Source: an uncultured Peptococcaceae bacterium
GTDB taxonomy: Bacteria > Bacillota > Peptococcia > Peptococcales > Peptococcaceae
Direction of reading: 5' to 3'
Length of the DNA: 36,176 nt
NCBI GenBank assembly: GCA_910585405.1
Contig: CAJUDO010000028.1
Coordinates: 1-36,176 of the forward strand
Positions 1 through 6,608 of this stretch are shown piece after piece; within the stretch, counting starts at the first letter, position 1; each line of letters begins with the position of its first letter. The translations under genes were made by a program, and so were the position numbers. The notes under the pieces are model-generated. The model made no database searches and was not told the origin of the DNA. It was given only the letters and a program-made list of their open reading frames with translations.

Positions 1-48
1 ATTTACATCTACATTTACATTTTCATCTACATAAACATCTACATCAGG
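1..48. repeat. Degenerate hexanucleotide tandem repeat (ATYTAC)n
   Basis: Eight consecutive hexamers in one phase: ATTTAC, ATCTAC, ATTTAC, ATTTTC, ATCTAC, ATAAAC, ATCTAC, ATCAGG. The array starts at the window edge, so its full length is unknown. On the minus strand one frame stays open and would read as alternating Val-Asp/Val-Asn, so it could be part of a low-complexity coding repeat that continues to the left, or simply intergenic satellite DNA. The window does not show which. Confidence 0.6.
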
Positions 49-60
49 TTTCCATCTGAG

Positions 61-139
61 AAACCACTGGTTTTTGTTTGCGGAACCTATGGTTTTTCAT
101 TGGGAAACCATTGGTTACACAACTAGAAACCAATGGTTT
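61..139. promoter_or_regulatory. Four phased 13-bp palindromes (AAACCANTGGTTT), likely operator array
   Basis: Copies begin at 61, 83, 105 and 127: AAACCACTGGTTT, GAACCTATGGTTT, AAACCATTGGTTA and AAACCAATGGTTT. The start-to-start distance is exactly 22 bp each time, about two helical turns, so all four dyads lie on the same face of the DNA. The central base varies while the arms are kept, as expected for binding sites of a dimeric regulator. The array is about 140 bp upstream of the gene at 276. A half-site pairing (GGTTTC at 47-52 with GAAACC at 60-65) lies just before it. The binding protein is unknown. Confidence 0.7.
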
Positions 140-194
140 TGGCTCGTGCAGCATACAACAAAAAATTTATAAACTTTTTATTTTTACAATTTAG

Positions 195-208
195 GGAAGT
201 ATACTTCC
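195..208. promoter_or_regulatory. 14-bp perfect palindrome in the promoter region of the 276 gene
   Basis: GGAAGTATACTTCC is a perfect dyad. It is followed at 215-220 by TATACT, a plausible -10 element for the gene starting at 276. A dyad just upstream of the -10 suggests an operator. No good -35 at 17 bp spacing is visible, so this promoter may need an activator. Confidence 0.5.
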
Positions 209-275
209 TTTTTTTATACTGATTTTTAAAGTAAAATAAAACTGCACCAAAAAAAACTAAGAGAGGGATAGGATT

Positions 276-578
276 ATGGGAAAGGTATTACAGGATTTAT
301 CTGCAGGAAGGTTGATTCCTTATGAGATGGAAAAAAGTGAGCGTTACAAAAATGCGCGCGTACAAATGCGCGAAAAGGAGGATGCACTGGAAGAGAAGTT
401 AAACAAATTTGACAAGGCATTGGTGAGAGAACTCCGTGAATTATTGGATGCCTACACGGATTTGTTTACCATTGAACAGGAGGAAGATTTTTCTAACGGC
501 TTCAAGATAGGCGTTCGTATGATGTGCGAGGTCTTTGGCGAAGAGTATGAGGACGATGAGGAGGAGGATATGGAATAA
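276..578 (+). CDS. Small acidic helical protein, DUF6809-like
   Basis: A 100-residue protein with a purine-rich ribosome binding site (GAGAGGGATAGG) before ATG. The N-terminal part (LSAGRLIPYE) and the later FSNGFKIGVRMMCEVF segment resemble the small uncharacterised Bacillota family DUF6809 as I remember it. The sequence is almost wholly charged helix, with a likely coiled coil around residues 25-65 and an extremely acidic C-terminus. There is no signal peptide or membrane segment, so it is probably cytoplasmic. No function is known. It stands alone, preceded by two different palindromic elements (61-139 and 195-208), which suggests tight regulation. Length is normal for the family. Confidence 0.75.
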   Translation: MGKVLQDLSAGRLIPYEMEKSERYKNARVQMREKEDALEEKLNKFDKALVRELRELLDAYTDLFTIEQEEDFSNGFKIGVRMMCEVFGEEYEDDEEEDME

Positions 579-630
579 AAAAGCGCCTATTTGTTTGACG
601 AATATTTTTCTTCTGTTATCAAAGAAAAAT

Positions 631-682
631 AAAAAAGAGCGTAACCATGACGTGTGCTGACACGCCGATAAACAGTTCGCTC
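631..682 (-). terminator. Terminator for the minus-strand resolvase-like gene
   Basis: Read on the minus strand, GAGCG (682-678) pairs with CGCTC (641-637), extended by an AAC/GTT pairing. An inner stem CGTGT/ACACG has a 4-nt loop. The structure is followed by six T (636-631). It lies downstream of the gene ending at 988 and beyond the plus-strand terminator, so the two convergent genes have crossed terminators. Confidence 0.6.
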
Positions 683-701
683 CCCTCAAAATTGTTTGGC
701 G

Positions 702-791
702 GACAACCTACCTCACTTTGCTATGTACCCCTTTACTGGACGAAAATCCAGCAATAGAGGTACATAGCAAGGGATGGCGGGTTGTCTTTTT
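702..791 (+). terminator. Long hairpin terminator after the 276 gene
   Basis: A roughly 85-nt stem-loop. GACAACC (702-708) pairs with GGTTGTC (780-786), TTGCTATGTACC (718-729) pairs perfectly with GGTACATAGCAA (759-770), and CTGGA (736-740) pairs with TCCAG (747-751) around a CGAAAA loop. Five T follow at 787-791. It is much longer than a usual terminator, so it could also be a processed RNA or a small repeat element. I see nothing definite between 792 and 987. Confidence 0.6.
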
Positions 792-987
792 ATTTCGGAC
801 CAAAATCCTTCTTATTTGTATAGCAAGGCGATACAATTTACATCCAGAACTAACAAGGTAATCAATTTCTTGCTCCTATTATTCCCTTCCCCGCATGCAG
901 GGATACCGTTTTAGCTGCCGTTCATCTATATTCTATCATGTAGTTTTTTATTTCATAATTTTTTCTAAAACAAGTTCTATCTGTAGA

Positions 988-1314
988 CTATTTGGGCAAA
1001 CTGTCTGCCGTCCACGTTTGTGGCGCCACCAGCACTGGATACTTGGCCAGCAGGCGCAAAATCTCTTCCTGCAAACAGGTCGTCTCCCCCAACGCAGCAA
1101 GTCCGCTCAGCAGCAGTCCCTCCGCTGCACCCTGCTGTAATTGCCGCAAGATCTCGTAAACACCAACGCGATGCAAAAATACGCCTCCATCCAGTTCAAT
1201 CAACACGCTGCTGATCCAATCGCCTCGCTCTTTGGCATAACGGCACAACGCCGCAACCTCCTCCTCTACGTCAGCTGTCTGTGTCGCCCGCCGACAATAA
1301 ATCAATAACCGCAT
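988..1314 (-). CDS. Orphan resolvase-like domain lacking the catalytic serine
   Basis: A 108-residue protein if started at the ATG at 1314, which has GAGGGG about 8 nt upstream; a longer reading frame to 1401 would cross the rluB terminator. The opening MRLLIYCRRATQT matches the N-terminal strand of serine recombinases, usually YCRxS, and the helix/strand pattern continues over about 100 residues. However, position 10, the nucleophile serine, is Ala. The arginine-rich active-site segment (typically DRLGR) is replaced by GLAALGE. There is no DNA-binding C-terminal domain. It is therefore probably not an active recombinase. It may be a domesticated or regulatory relative. No mobile-element genes lie next to it. 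Confidence 0.6.
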   Translation of the reverse strand: MRLLIYCRRATQTADVEEEVAALCRYAKERGDWISSVLIELDGGVFLHRVGVYEILRQLQQGAAEGLLLSGLAALGETTCLQEEILRLLAKYPVLVAPQTWTADSLPK

Positions 1315-1367
1315 GCAGCCCACCCCTCTCTGTCTTATCAATGTATGCGCATGGGTGCGCTGACATG

Positions 1368-1417
1368 TAAAAAAGCCGGCACCGCCTCCCTTTTTTCTCA
1401 AAGGAAGCCGTACCGGC
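1368..1417 (-). terminator. Terminator downstream of rluB
   Basis: On the minus strand CCGGC/GCCGG arms (1417-1413 with 1379-1375) and an inner GGA/TCC-containing stem are followed by a run of T (A-run at 1369-1374 on the plus strand). It separates rluB from the resolvase-like gene. Confidence 0.75.
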
Positions 1418-1436
1418 CTGTGAAGGATTTTCTGAT

Positions 1437-2168
1437 TTACAGCGGAGCCAATCCCAAACGCTGCCGCAATTTTTTTATCTCATGCTCCTGCAGATAACGG
1501 TATTCGCCCACCGCTACGCCTTTCAAATCCAACGGCCCGATAGAAACCCGCTTCAACGCTAAAACTGGATTTTTTACCGCCTTAAACATCCGGCGCACCT
1601 GCCGATTCCGCCCTTCGTGAATGGCGATCTCCACTATGGTTTTATGATTCTCCCGGCGCAGAATTTTTACATTTGCCGGCGCCGTCATGCCATCCTCCAG
1701 CATAATCCCTTCCCGCAGCTGCCGCAGGCGGTCTTCTGTCAAGGTGCCCTGCACTGTGGCAATATAGGTCTTCAGCATTTTGAACTTGGGATGGGTCATG
1801 CGATAGGCAAATTCTCCGTCATTGGTAAACAAAAGCAGCCCTTCAGTGTCCCCATCCAAACGCCCTACCGGATAAACCCGTTCCCGAATATCCGGCAACA
1901 GCTGCATCACCGTCTGCGGATTGTGCGGGTCCTGCACAGTGGTCACATAGCCGGCAGGCTTATTCATCAATAGATAGAGCAGCTTTTTTTCCTGTGCGAC
2001 GGGCTTGCCATCCACCAAAACCTCATCATGGCCGGGAAGCACCTTCACACCTAGCTCCCGCACCACCTTTCCATTCACAGATACTCGTCCTTCTAAAATG
2101 AGTTTTTCACTGGCCCGGCGCGAAGCCACTCCGGCAGCAGCCAAAAACTTTTGCAAACGTTCTTCCAT
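1437..2168 (-). CDS. rluB: 23S rRNA pseudouridine synthase, RluB/RsuA family
   Basis: A 243-residue enzyme that isomerises a uridine in ribosomal RNA to pseudouridine. An S4 RNA-binding domain occupies about residues 1-60 (RLQKFLAAAGVASRR). The catalytic domain follows, with the family signature VGRLDGDTEGLLLFTNDG; D105 is the catalytic aspartate. GRNRQVRRM near residue 190 is the conserved C-terminal motif. Length is usual for the RluB group; assignment to RluB rather than RsuA or RluE rests on overall similarity. The ATG at 2168 has an AAGGAG sequence upstream. It ends just before a strong terminator, so it is probably transcribed alone. Confidence 0.92.
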   Translation of the reverse strand: MEERLQKFLAAAGVASRRASEKLILEGRVSVNGKVVRELGVKVLPGHDEVLVDGKPVAQEKKLLYLLMNKPAGYVTTVQDPHNPQTVMQLLPDIRERVYPVGRLDGDTEGLLLFTNDGEFAYRMTHPKFKMLKTYIATVQGTLTEDRLRQLREGIMLEDGMTAPANVKILRRENHKTIVEIAIHEGRNRQVRRMFKAVKNPVLALKRVSIGPLDLKGVAVGEYRYLQEHEIKKLRQRLGLAPL

Positions 2169-2315
2169 TGTTTTTGTTCTCCTTTTCCCTAAACCATCCC
2201 GTGCCGGTTTCTGCTTATTTCGTCAATCAGAAAGATTTTTCTTCAGCACATATCCAAATTCTCAACAGCTTCTGTTATTGTATCCCGATTTTCAAAAAAA
2301 TTCAACAAAAAGTTA

Positions 2316-2344
2316 TTGACAAAGCAGGACGCGCCAAGTATAAT
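2316..2344 (+). promoter_or_regulatory. Perfect consensus sigma-A promoter for tRNA-Pro
   Basis: TTGACA (2316-2321), 17-bp spacer, TATAAT (2339-2344). Transcription would start about 10 nt before the tRNA. Confidence 0.9.
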
Positions 2345-2360
2345 TGTATTCGTTAGTTAT

Positions 2361-2434
2361 CGGGGTGTGGCTCAGTTTGGTAGAGTACGTGGTTTGGGAC
2401 CATGGGGCCGGGGGTTCGAATCCCTCCACCCCGA
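2361..2434 (+). tRNA. tRNA-Pro (anticodon TGG)
   Basis: The acceptor stem CGGGGTG (2361-2367) pairs with CACCCCG (2427-2433), with discriminator A at 2434. The anticodon loop TTTGGGA carries TGG at 2395-2397, and the T-arm contains GGTTCGAATCC. The 3' CCA is not encoded. It is a single-gene unit between a consensus promoter and its own terminator. Confidence 0.95.
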
Positions 2435-2444
2435 TATTTTTATG

Positions 2445-2482
2445 GGACATTGATTTGGTAAACAAATACGATGTCCTTTTTT
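2445..2482 (+). terminator. Terminator of tRNA-Pro
   Basis: GGACAT (2445-2450) pairs with ATGTCC (2471-2476) across a 20-nt AT-rich loop, followed by six T (2477-2482). Confidence 0.7.
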
Positions 2483-2583
2483 CTTGCCCAAAGGTGCCCG
2501 CTTTTTCCATTTGCACCTTCTTCACTCTAATTCCTTCGGTACTGCCAAAATTTCTGACCACAATCAAAGTTCTGAGACCAACC

Positions 2584-2618
2584 AAAAAGAGGCCGCAGCG
2601 ATTTTCCGTTGCAGCCTC
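2584..2618 (-). terminator. Terminator of the CDF transporter gene
   Basis: On the minus strand a 12-bp stem (2618-2607 with 2600-2589; GAGGC...GCCTC, two G-T pairs) is followed by five T. It lies just after the stop codon at 2639. Confidence 0.75.
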
Positions 2619-2638
2619 CTGCGATCTTCTTTTTTCCG

Positions 2639-3544
2639 CTAGCACTCCTTCAGGCAATCCGCACAGGCGGCGGGATTCACATGCACCACACAATGCTTTA
2701 CCAACGGGAACCCTTTTTCAATGCCGTTATGCACCTGCACGGCAATATTGTGGGCCTCATATAAAGGCAGGTCGCGGTCCGCTTCGATTTCCACTTCCAC
2801 ATACATTTTCGAGCCGAATAAACGGGTGCGCAGCAAATCCAATGCCAACACACCCTCATTGGACAGAATGAGCTGCCGCATGGCCTGCTCCGTTTCCTCA
2901 TCACAGGCATGGTCCACCATGCGATCCAAGGTTTCTTTGAATATATCATAGGCAACCTTCAAAATAAAACAGGCGATGACAACACTGGCCACCGGATCCA
3001 GTACCGGATAGCCCAGCCGTGCCCCGAAAATTCCGATGAAGCTGCCGATGGAGCTCAACGCATCGGAGCGGTGATGCCAGGCCTCCGCCATCAGGGAGAT
3101 GGAGTTAATTTGTTTGGCAGCAAATCGCGTGTACCAAAACAGTCCCTCCTTTACCAGAATGGAAATCACCGCCGCTGCCAGCGCCAATTTTCCCGGCACC
3201 GCCAAAGCGCTGTAGTCGCCGGAAAAAATTTTTCCCATTCCGTTCATCCCAATGCCCAGACCCACCAGCAATAAAATATTGGCCAGGATAATGGAAATCA
3301 CGCACTCCATGCGCTCGTGACCATAAGGATGCTCTTCATCCGCCGCTTTACCTGAAAGATTGGCGCCGATGATGACCAGAAAAGAGCCGAACACATCCGA
3401 TGCAGAATGTACCGCATCGGCAATCATCGCGCCGGAATGAGCCACGACACCGGCAAAAAATTTCATCGCCATCAAAGCAATATTGACAAAAATGCTCACT
3501 CGTGATACCTGAACCGTTAATTCTTTCTCTGTCTTTCCTGACAT
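2639..3544 (-). CDS. Cation diffusion facilitator (CDF) metal efflux protein
   Basis: A 301-residue membrane protein that would export a divalent cation (Zn, Fe, Mn or Cd) in exchange for protons. The CDF signature is clear in the second helix (SGAMIADAVHSASDV, with D43, H46 and D50 as likely site-A ligands), and the fifth helix carries HHRSD. About six membrane segments are followed by a cytoplasmic dimerisation domain. The C-terminal tail is unusual: HVNPAACADCLKEC adds three cysteines that could bind metal. The start is the ATG at 3544, with GGGAGG upstream; an upstream in-frame start at 3601 has no such site. It is divergent from the ferritin-like gene, which suggests shared iron or manganese homeostasis. 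The metal cannot be decided from sequence. Confidence 0.88.
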   Translation of the reverse strand: MSGKTEKELTVQVSRVSIFVNIALMAMKFFAGVVAHSGAMIADAVHSASDVFGSFLVIIGANLSGKAADEEHPYGHERMECVISIILANILLLVGLGIGMNGMGKIFSGDYSALAVPGKLALAAAVISILVKEGLFWYTRFAAKQINSISLMAEAWHHRSDALSSIGSFIGIFGARLGYPVLDPVASVVIACFILKVAYDIFKETLDRMVDHACDEETEQAMRQLILSNEGVLALDLLRTRLFGSKMYVEVEIEADRDLPLYEAHNIAVQVHNGIEKGFPLVKHCVVHVNPAACADCLKEC

Positions 3545-3594
3545 GATTGTTTCCTCCCTGTTTTTTCCGTTCTTTTTCTCTATTACTCCCCGCT

Positions 3595-3623
3595 GCTGCA
3601 TATCCCACCCTGTCGCTGCATAT
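3595..3623. promoter_or_regulatory. Direct repeat GCTGCATAT x2 between divergent metal genes
   Basis: GCTGCATAT occurs at 3595-3603 and 3615-3623, 20 bp apart, in the 120-bp region between the CDF gene and the ferritin-like gene. It could be a shared regulator site. I do not recognise it as a Fur, MntR or Zur box. Confidence 0.3.
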
Positions 3624-3664
3624 ACATAAAAAATCTTTGAAAATGATTGCAGGAGGAATGCTCC

Positions 3665-4171
3665 ATGGAAGAACCTATTTTGTATGCTTCACCCCTTGCC
3701 TATCCTACAGTACAGGTCTCCGCGCCTAATTTAGTTTATGCACAAATGCTGACAAGTGCCTTTGCATCGGCGAAAAGTGAACTCAGCACTGTTACCCAAT
3801 ATATCTATTTCAGCTGGATATTGGATAAACAAGAATCTCAGCTTCGCGACAGTTTCCGCCATATTGCACAGGTAGAAATGCACCATTTAGATTTACTGGG
3901 ACAGACGATTACTGCGCTGGGCGGTAACCCAATCTATCGTTCCTTTCCATACAAAAGACCTTCATTTTGGAATGCTTGTATGCTACAATATCAAGGCAAT
4001 AAAGAAAAAGCCCTGCGCATCAGCATCGCCGGCGAACAGGAAGCCATTGACGGCTACCATCGCCTGTCCAAACTGATTCAGGACCAAAATATAACCAACT
4101 TATTGCAGCGTATCATTTTGGATGAACAAATACACCTTCAAATTTTCCAAGAGTATCTTACCATACTTTAA
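3665..4171 (+). CDS. Ferritin-like diiron protein
   Basis: A 168-residue four-helix protein of the ferritin/rubrerythrin superfamily. The diiron ligand pattern is complete: E39, E71-x2-H74 (EMHH), E124 in GEQEAIDGY, and E154-x2-H157 (EQIH). There is no rubredoxin zinc-ribbon tail, so it is not a classical rubrerythrin. Related small proteins store iron, remove peroxide or act as spore-coat or catalase-like proteins; which applies is unknown. The ATG at 3665 is chosen because AGGAGG lies 9 nt upstream; that sequence falls inside any frame started at 3647. It diverges from the CDF exporter, which fits a role in metal or oxidative stress. Confidence 0.8.
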   Translation: MEEPILYASPLAYPTVQVSAPNLVYAQMLTSAFASAKSELSTVTQYIYFSWILDKQESQLRDSFRHIAQVEMHHLDLLGQTITALGGNPIYRSFPYKRPSFWNACMLQYQGNKEKALRISIAGEQEAIDGYHRLSKLIQDQNITNLLQRIILDEQIHLQIFQEYLTIL

Positions 4172-4250
4172 TCAAAAAAGAAAGCCAAACTCAAAAAAGT
4201 ATTTTACGCTTAACAAATTCTTAAATTTTATAACGACAAGAAAAACCAAA

Positions 4251-4339
4251 AACGATATAGTCTCAAAGGAACCTCCTCTCATCTGGCAAAAGCAAGCAAC
4301 TCTTTTACACAGGAGCCTCCATCTAAAGACTATATCGTT
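4251..4339. terminator. Long bidirectional hairpin between ferritin-like gene and secF
   Basis: A perfect 13-bp outer stem joins AACGATATAGTCT (4251-4263) and AGACTATATCGTT (4327-4339). A second near-complete stem (GGAACCTCCT with AGGAGCCTCC) and an inner AAAAG/CTTTT stem lie inside. The minus strand has a T-rich tail and would terminate secD-secF; the plus strand, with a weaker tail, would serve the ferritin-like gene. At 89 nt it is larger than needed for termination. Confidence 0.6.
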
Positions 4340-4377
4340 CTTCTAAAATCTCAGTTTCTCAAAAAACTGTACACCGC

Positions 4378-5250
4378 TTATTTTGTATTTATACGATTGC
4401 CCTTGGCATGCATTTTAAATTCGTACCAAATGGGGCTGGCAATGCACAGAGAAGAATACGTCCCTGCTACTACCCCAATAATCATAGCTAATACAAAAAT
4501 TCGTGTGGTCTGTCCGCCGAAGAAGAACAACGCCAACAGCAGCAGTAAGGTGCTGATGGAAGTATTCATCGAACGGGTAAAGCTCTGCCGGATGCTGTCA
4601 TTCACCAATCCAGACAGGCGGTCCTTTTTCACGCGGCCCATATTTTCCCGAATCCGGTCAAAAACCACGATCTTATCATTGATGGAATACCCGAAGATGG
4701 TCAGCAGTGCTGCAATAAAGGTGCTGTCTACTTCCAGCTGGAAAATACTGAACACGGCAACCACGATAAAGATATCATGGAACAAGGCCAGTACACCGGC
4801 AATGGCAAACTGCAGCTCAAACCGATAAGCGATGTAGGCAATCATCAGCAGAATAGCCAGTCCTAAGGCAATCACCGCGTTCTTTTTCAGCTCAGCGCCC
4901 ACGCTTGGTCCTACCAAGCCGCTCTCGGCAATTTCAAATTTGCCGAACCGTGTCTCTAAATCAGCCATCACAGCATCCTGCTTCGCCTGGTCCATTTCCT
5001 CGGTCTTCAACAGATAAGAGCCGTTATCTAAAAGCTGGATTTTGCTGCTTTCCAAGTCATTTTCAGTCAGAGCAGTACGCAGCTGGGCAATATCCACCTC
5101 TTCTGCAAACTGGATGTTGATACGGTTTCCGCCGATAAAGTCGATACCCAGATTCAGACCCTGAAACAGTAAAGAAATCAAGCCTGCCGCCAGAATCACA
5201 ATGGACAGGACATACCAGATTTTTCTTTTTTCGATTACATTAATCTTCAT
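4378..5250 (-). CDS. secF: Protein translocase subunit SecF
   Basis: A 290-residue membrane protein that works with SecD to drive late steps of Sec-dependent export using the proton gradient. It has one N-terminal membrane helix, an extracytoplasmic domain opening with GIDFIGGNR (the SecF signature), and five C-terminal membrane helices including GYSINDKIVVFDRIREN. The length is normal. The ATG at 5250 has a GGGGG ribosome binding site 8 nt upstream; a GTG one codon earlier (5253) is a possible alternative. The gene overlaps the end of secD by 11 nt, implying coupled translation. It is the last gene before the hairpin at 4251-4339. Confidence 0.95.
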   Translation of the reverse strand: MKINVIEKRKIWYVLSIVILAAGLISLLFQGLNLGIDFIGGNRINIQFAEEVDIAQLRTALTENDLESSKIQLLDNGSYLLKTEEMDQAKQDAVMADLETRFGKFEIAESGLVGPSVGAELKKNAVIALGLAILLMIAYIAYRFELQFAIAGVLALFHDIFIVVAVFSIFQLEVDSTFIAALLTIFGYSINDKIVVFDRIRENMGRVKKDRLSGLVNDSIRQSFTRSMNTSISTLLLLLALFFFGGQTTRIFVLAMIIGVVAGTYSSLCIASPIWYEFKMHAKGNRINTK

Positions 5251-6511
5251 CACAGATACCCCCTTTCAAACCATACAATTTGGGGTTACACACCAAATTA
5301 GAAGATACCAGTGTAGTCAACATAAATCTGGTAAAGGTAATTGCTGTAACCATGCTGGCTAAAATACCAATGGTCAGCGTGATGGCAAAGCCACGCACCG
5401 CACCGGTACCAAAGGCAATCAAAATCACTGCAGCCAACAATGTTGTGATATTGGAGTCAAAAATTGTAGCGAAAGCTTTTTTGAATCCCGCCTCAATGGC
5501 CACCCGCAAGGTTTTGCAGGCCCGTAATTCTTCTTTGATTCGCTCAAAAATAATGACATTGGCGTCTACTGCCATACCGACAGATAACAGGAATGCCGCA
5601 ATCACAGGCAAGGTAATGGTTGCCTTGATTGCCACATTGGCACCGATTACCAGAAGGGCATACAGCAACAACGCAAATGTTGCGATCACACCTGGCACCC
5701 GATAGATGACAATCATAAATATAGCCAGCGCAACAATCCCGATCACTGCAGCTTTTATACTTTTGTCAATGGAATCGGCACCCAGCTGAGGACCTGTGGT
5801 CTGCTTTTCCACGATTGTCAAGTCAATAGGAAGGGCACCACCCTGCAGCATCATGGCCAGACTCTGTGCAGATTCATAGGTATCAAAGCTGCCGGAAATC
5901 TGCGCATGACCATTGGGAATCGCCGATTCCACCGCAGGCGCGGAGATAATCTGTCCATCCAAGATGATGGCAATAATTCTGTTCTCTCTTGTGCTGTCGC
6001 TGGTCCCATAGGTGTTAATCAAATCAGAGGTTGCCTCTGCAAAAGCTCTTGTCCCTTCGCTGTTAAACTCCAGGGAAATGCCGTACATTTCATTGGCACT
6101 CATCGCTTCCTGATTCATATAGGCGCTTGCTTTTTTCAGCTGACCGCCCTCCACAATTACTTCACCATTATCATACCGCACAAACTGCAATTTTGCAGTT
6201 GTCCCGATTACGCGCACTGCTTCCTCCGCATCCTCTACACCGGGCAGTTCTACAGAAATCCGGTTGCTTCCTTCCAGCCGTACCTCTGGTTCCGCTACAC
6301 CCAGCGCATTGATACGATTTTCAATGACGCTCTTTGCTGCTTCCATTTCTTCCTGTGTGGTTCCCTCCGGCGCTTCCAGACGAACCATAACACCACCCTG
6401 CAAGTCCAACCCCAAAACAGCATGATCTGCATAAACAGGGAAGAGAATTGCAGCAGCGATCACAACGATCAAGATCGTTGCAACCAGTGTTCCAACTTTT
6501 TGCCAACGCAT
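5240..6511 (-). CDS. secD: Protein translocase subunit SecD
   Basis: A 423-residue partner of SecF. The signature GLDLQGGVMVRLE follows the first membrane helix, then the extracytoplasmic P1 domain, then five membrane helices with AVDANVIIFERIKEE. The P1 region is short, as in other Gram-positive SecD proteins. GGAGGATCGATTT precedes the ATG. It is the first gene of a two-gene operon; yajC, often next to secDF, lies instead with tgt at 10042-11587. Confidence 0.95.
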   Translation of the reverse strand: MRWQKVGTLVATILIVVIAAAILFPVYADHAVLGLDLQGGVMVRLEAPEGTTQEEMEAAKSVIENRINALGVAEPEVRLEGSNRISVELPGVEDAEEAVRVIGTTAKLQFVRYDNGEVIVEGGQLKKASAYMNQEAMSANEMYGISLEFNSEGTRAFAEATSDLINTYGTSDSTRENRIIAIILDGQIISAPAVESAIPNGHAQISGSFDTYESAQSLAMMLQGGALPIDLTIVEKQTTGPQLGADSIDKSIKAAVIGIVALAIFMIVIYRVPGVIATFALLLYALLVIGANVAIKATITLPVIAAFLLSVGMAVDANVIIFERIKEELRACKTLRVAIEAGFKKAFATIFDSNITTLLAAVILIAFGTGAVRGFAITLTIGILASMVTAITFTRFMLTTLVSSNLVCNPKLYGLKGGICDED

Positions 6512-6544
6512 AAATCGATCCTCCTAAAATTCAAATACGCATCT

Positions 6545-6573
6545 ATTATATAGCTGTTTTGCCAATAGTGCAA
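6545..6573 (-). promoter_or_regulatory. Promoter of secD-secF
   Basis: On the minus strand TTGCAC (6573-6568), 17-bp spacer, TATAAT (6550-6545). Confidence 0.75.
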
Positions 6574-6608
6574 ATATTTTTTCCGCTGATCCTCCGATTT
6601 TGCGCAAA

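Noticed and set aside
61..139. CRISPR array
   Set aside because: The regular 22-bp period suggests it at first, but the repeats are 13-bp palindromes separated by only 9 bp and no cas genes are present.
2361..2434. tRNA-Pro as an integration site
   Set aside because: No integrase and no repeated 3' end of the tRNA is found downstream in the window.
2344..2871. Plus-strand reading frame of 175 codons
   Set aside because: It runs through tRNA-Pro and two terminators and opposes the CDF gene; no ribosome binding site.
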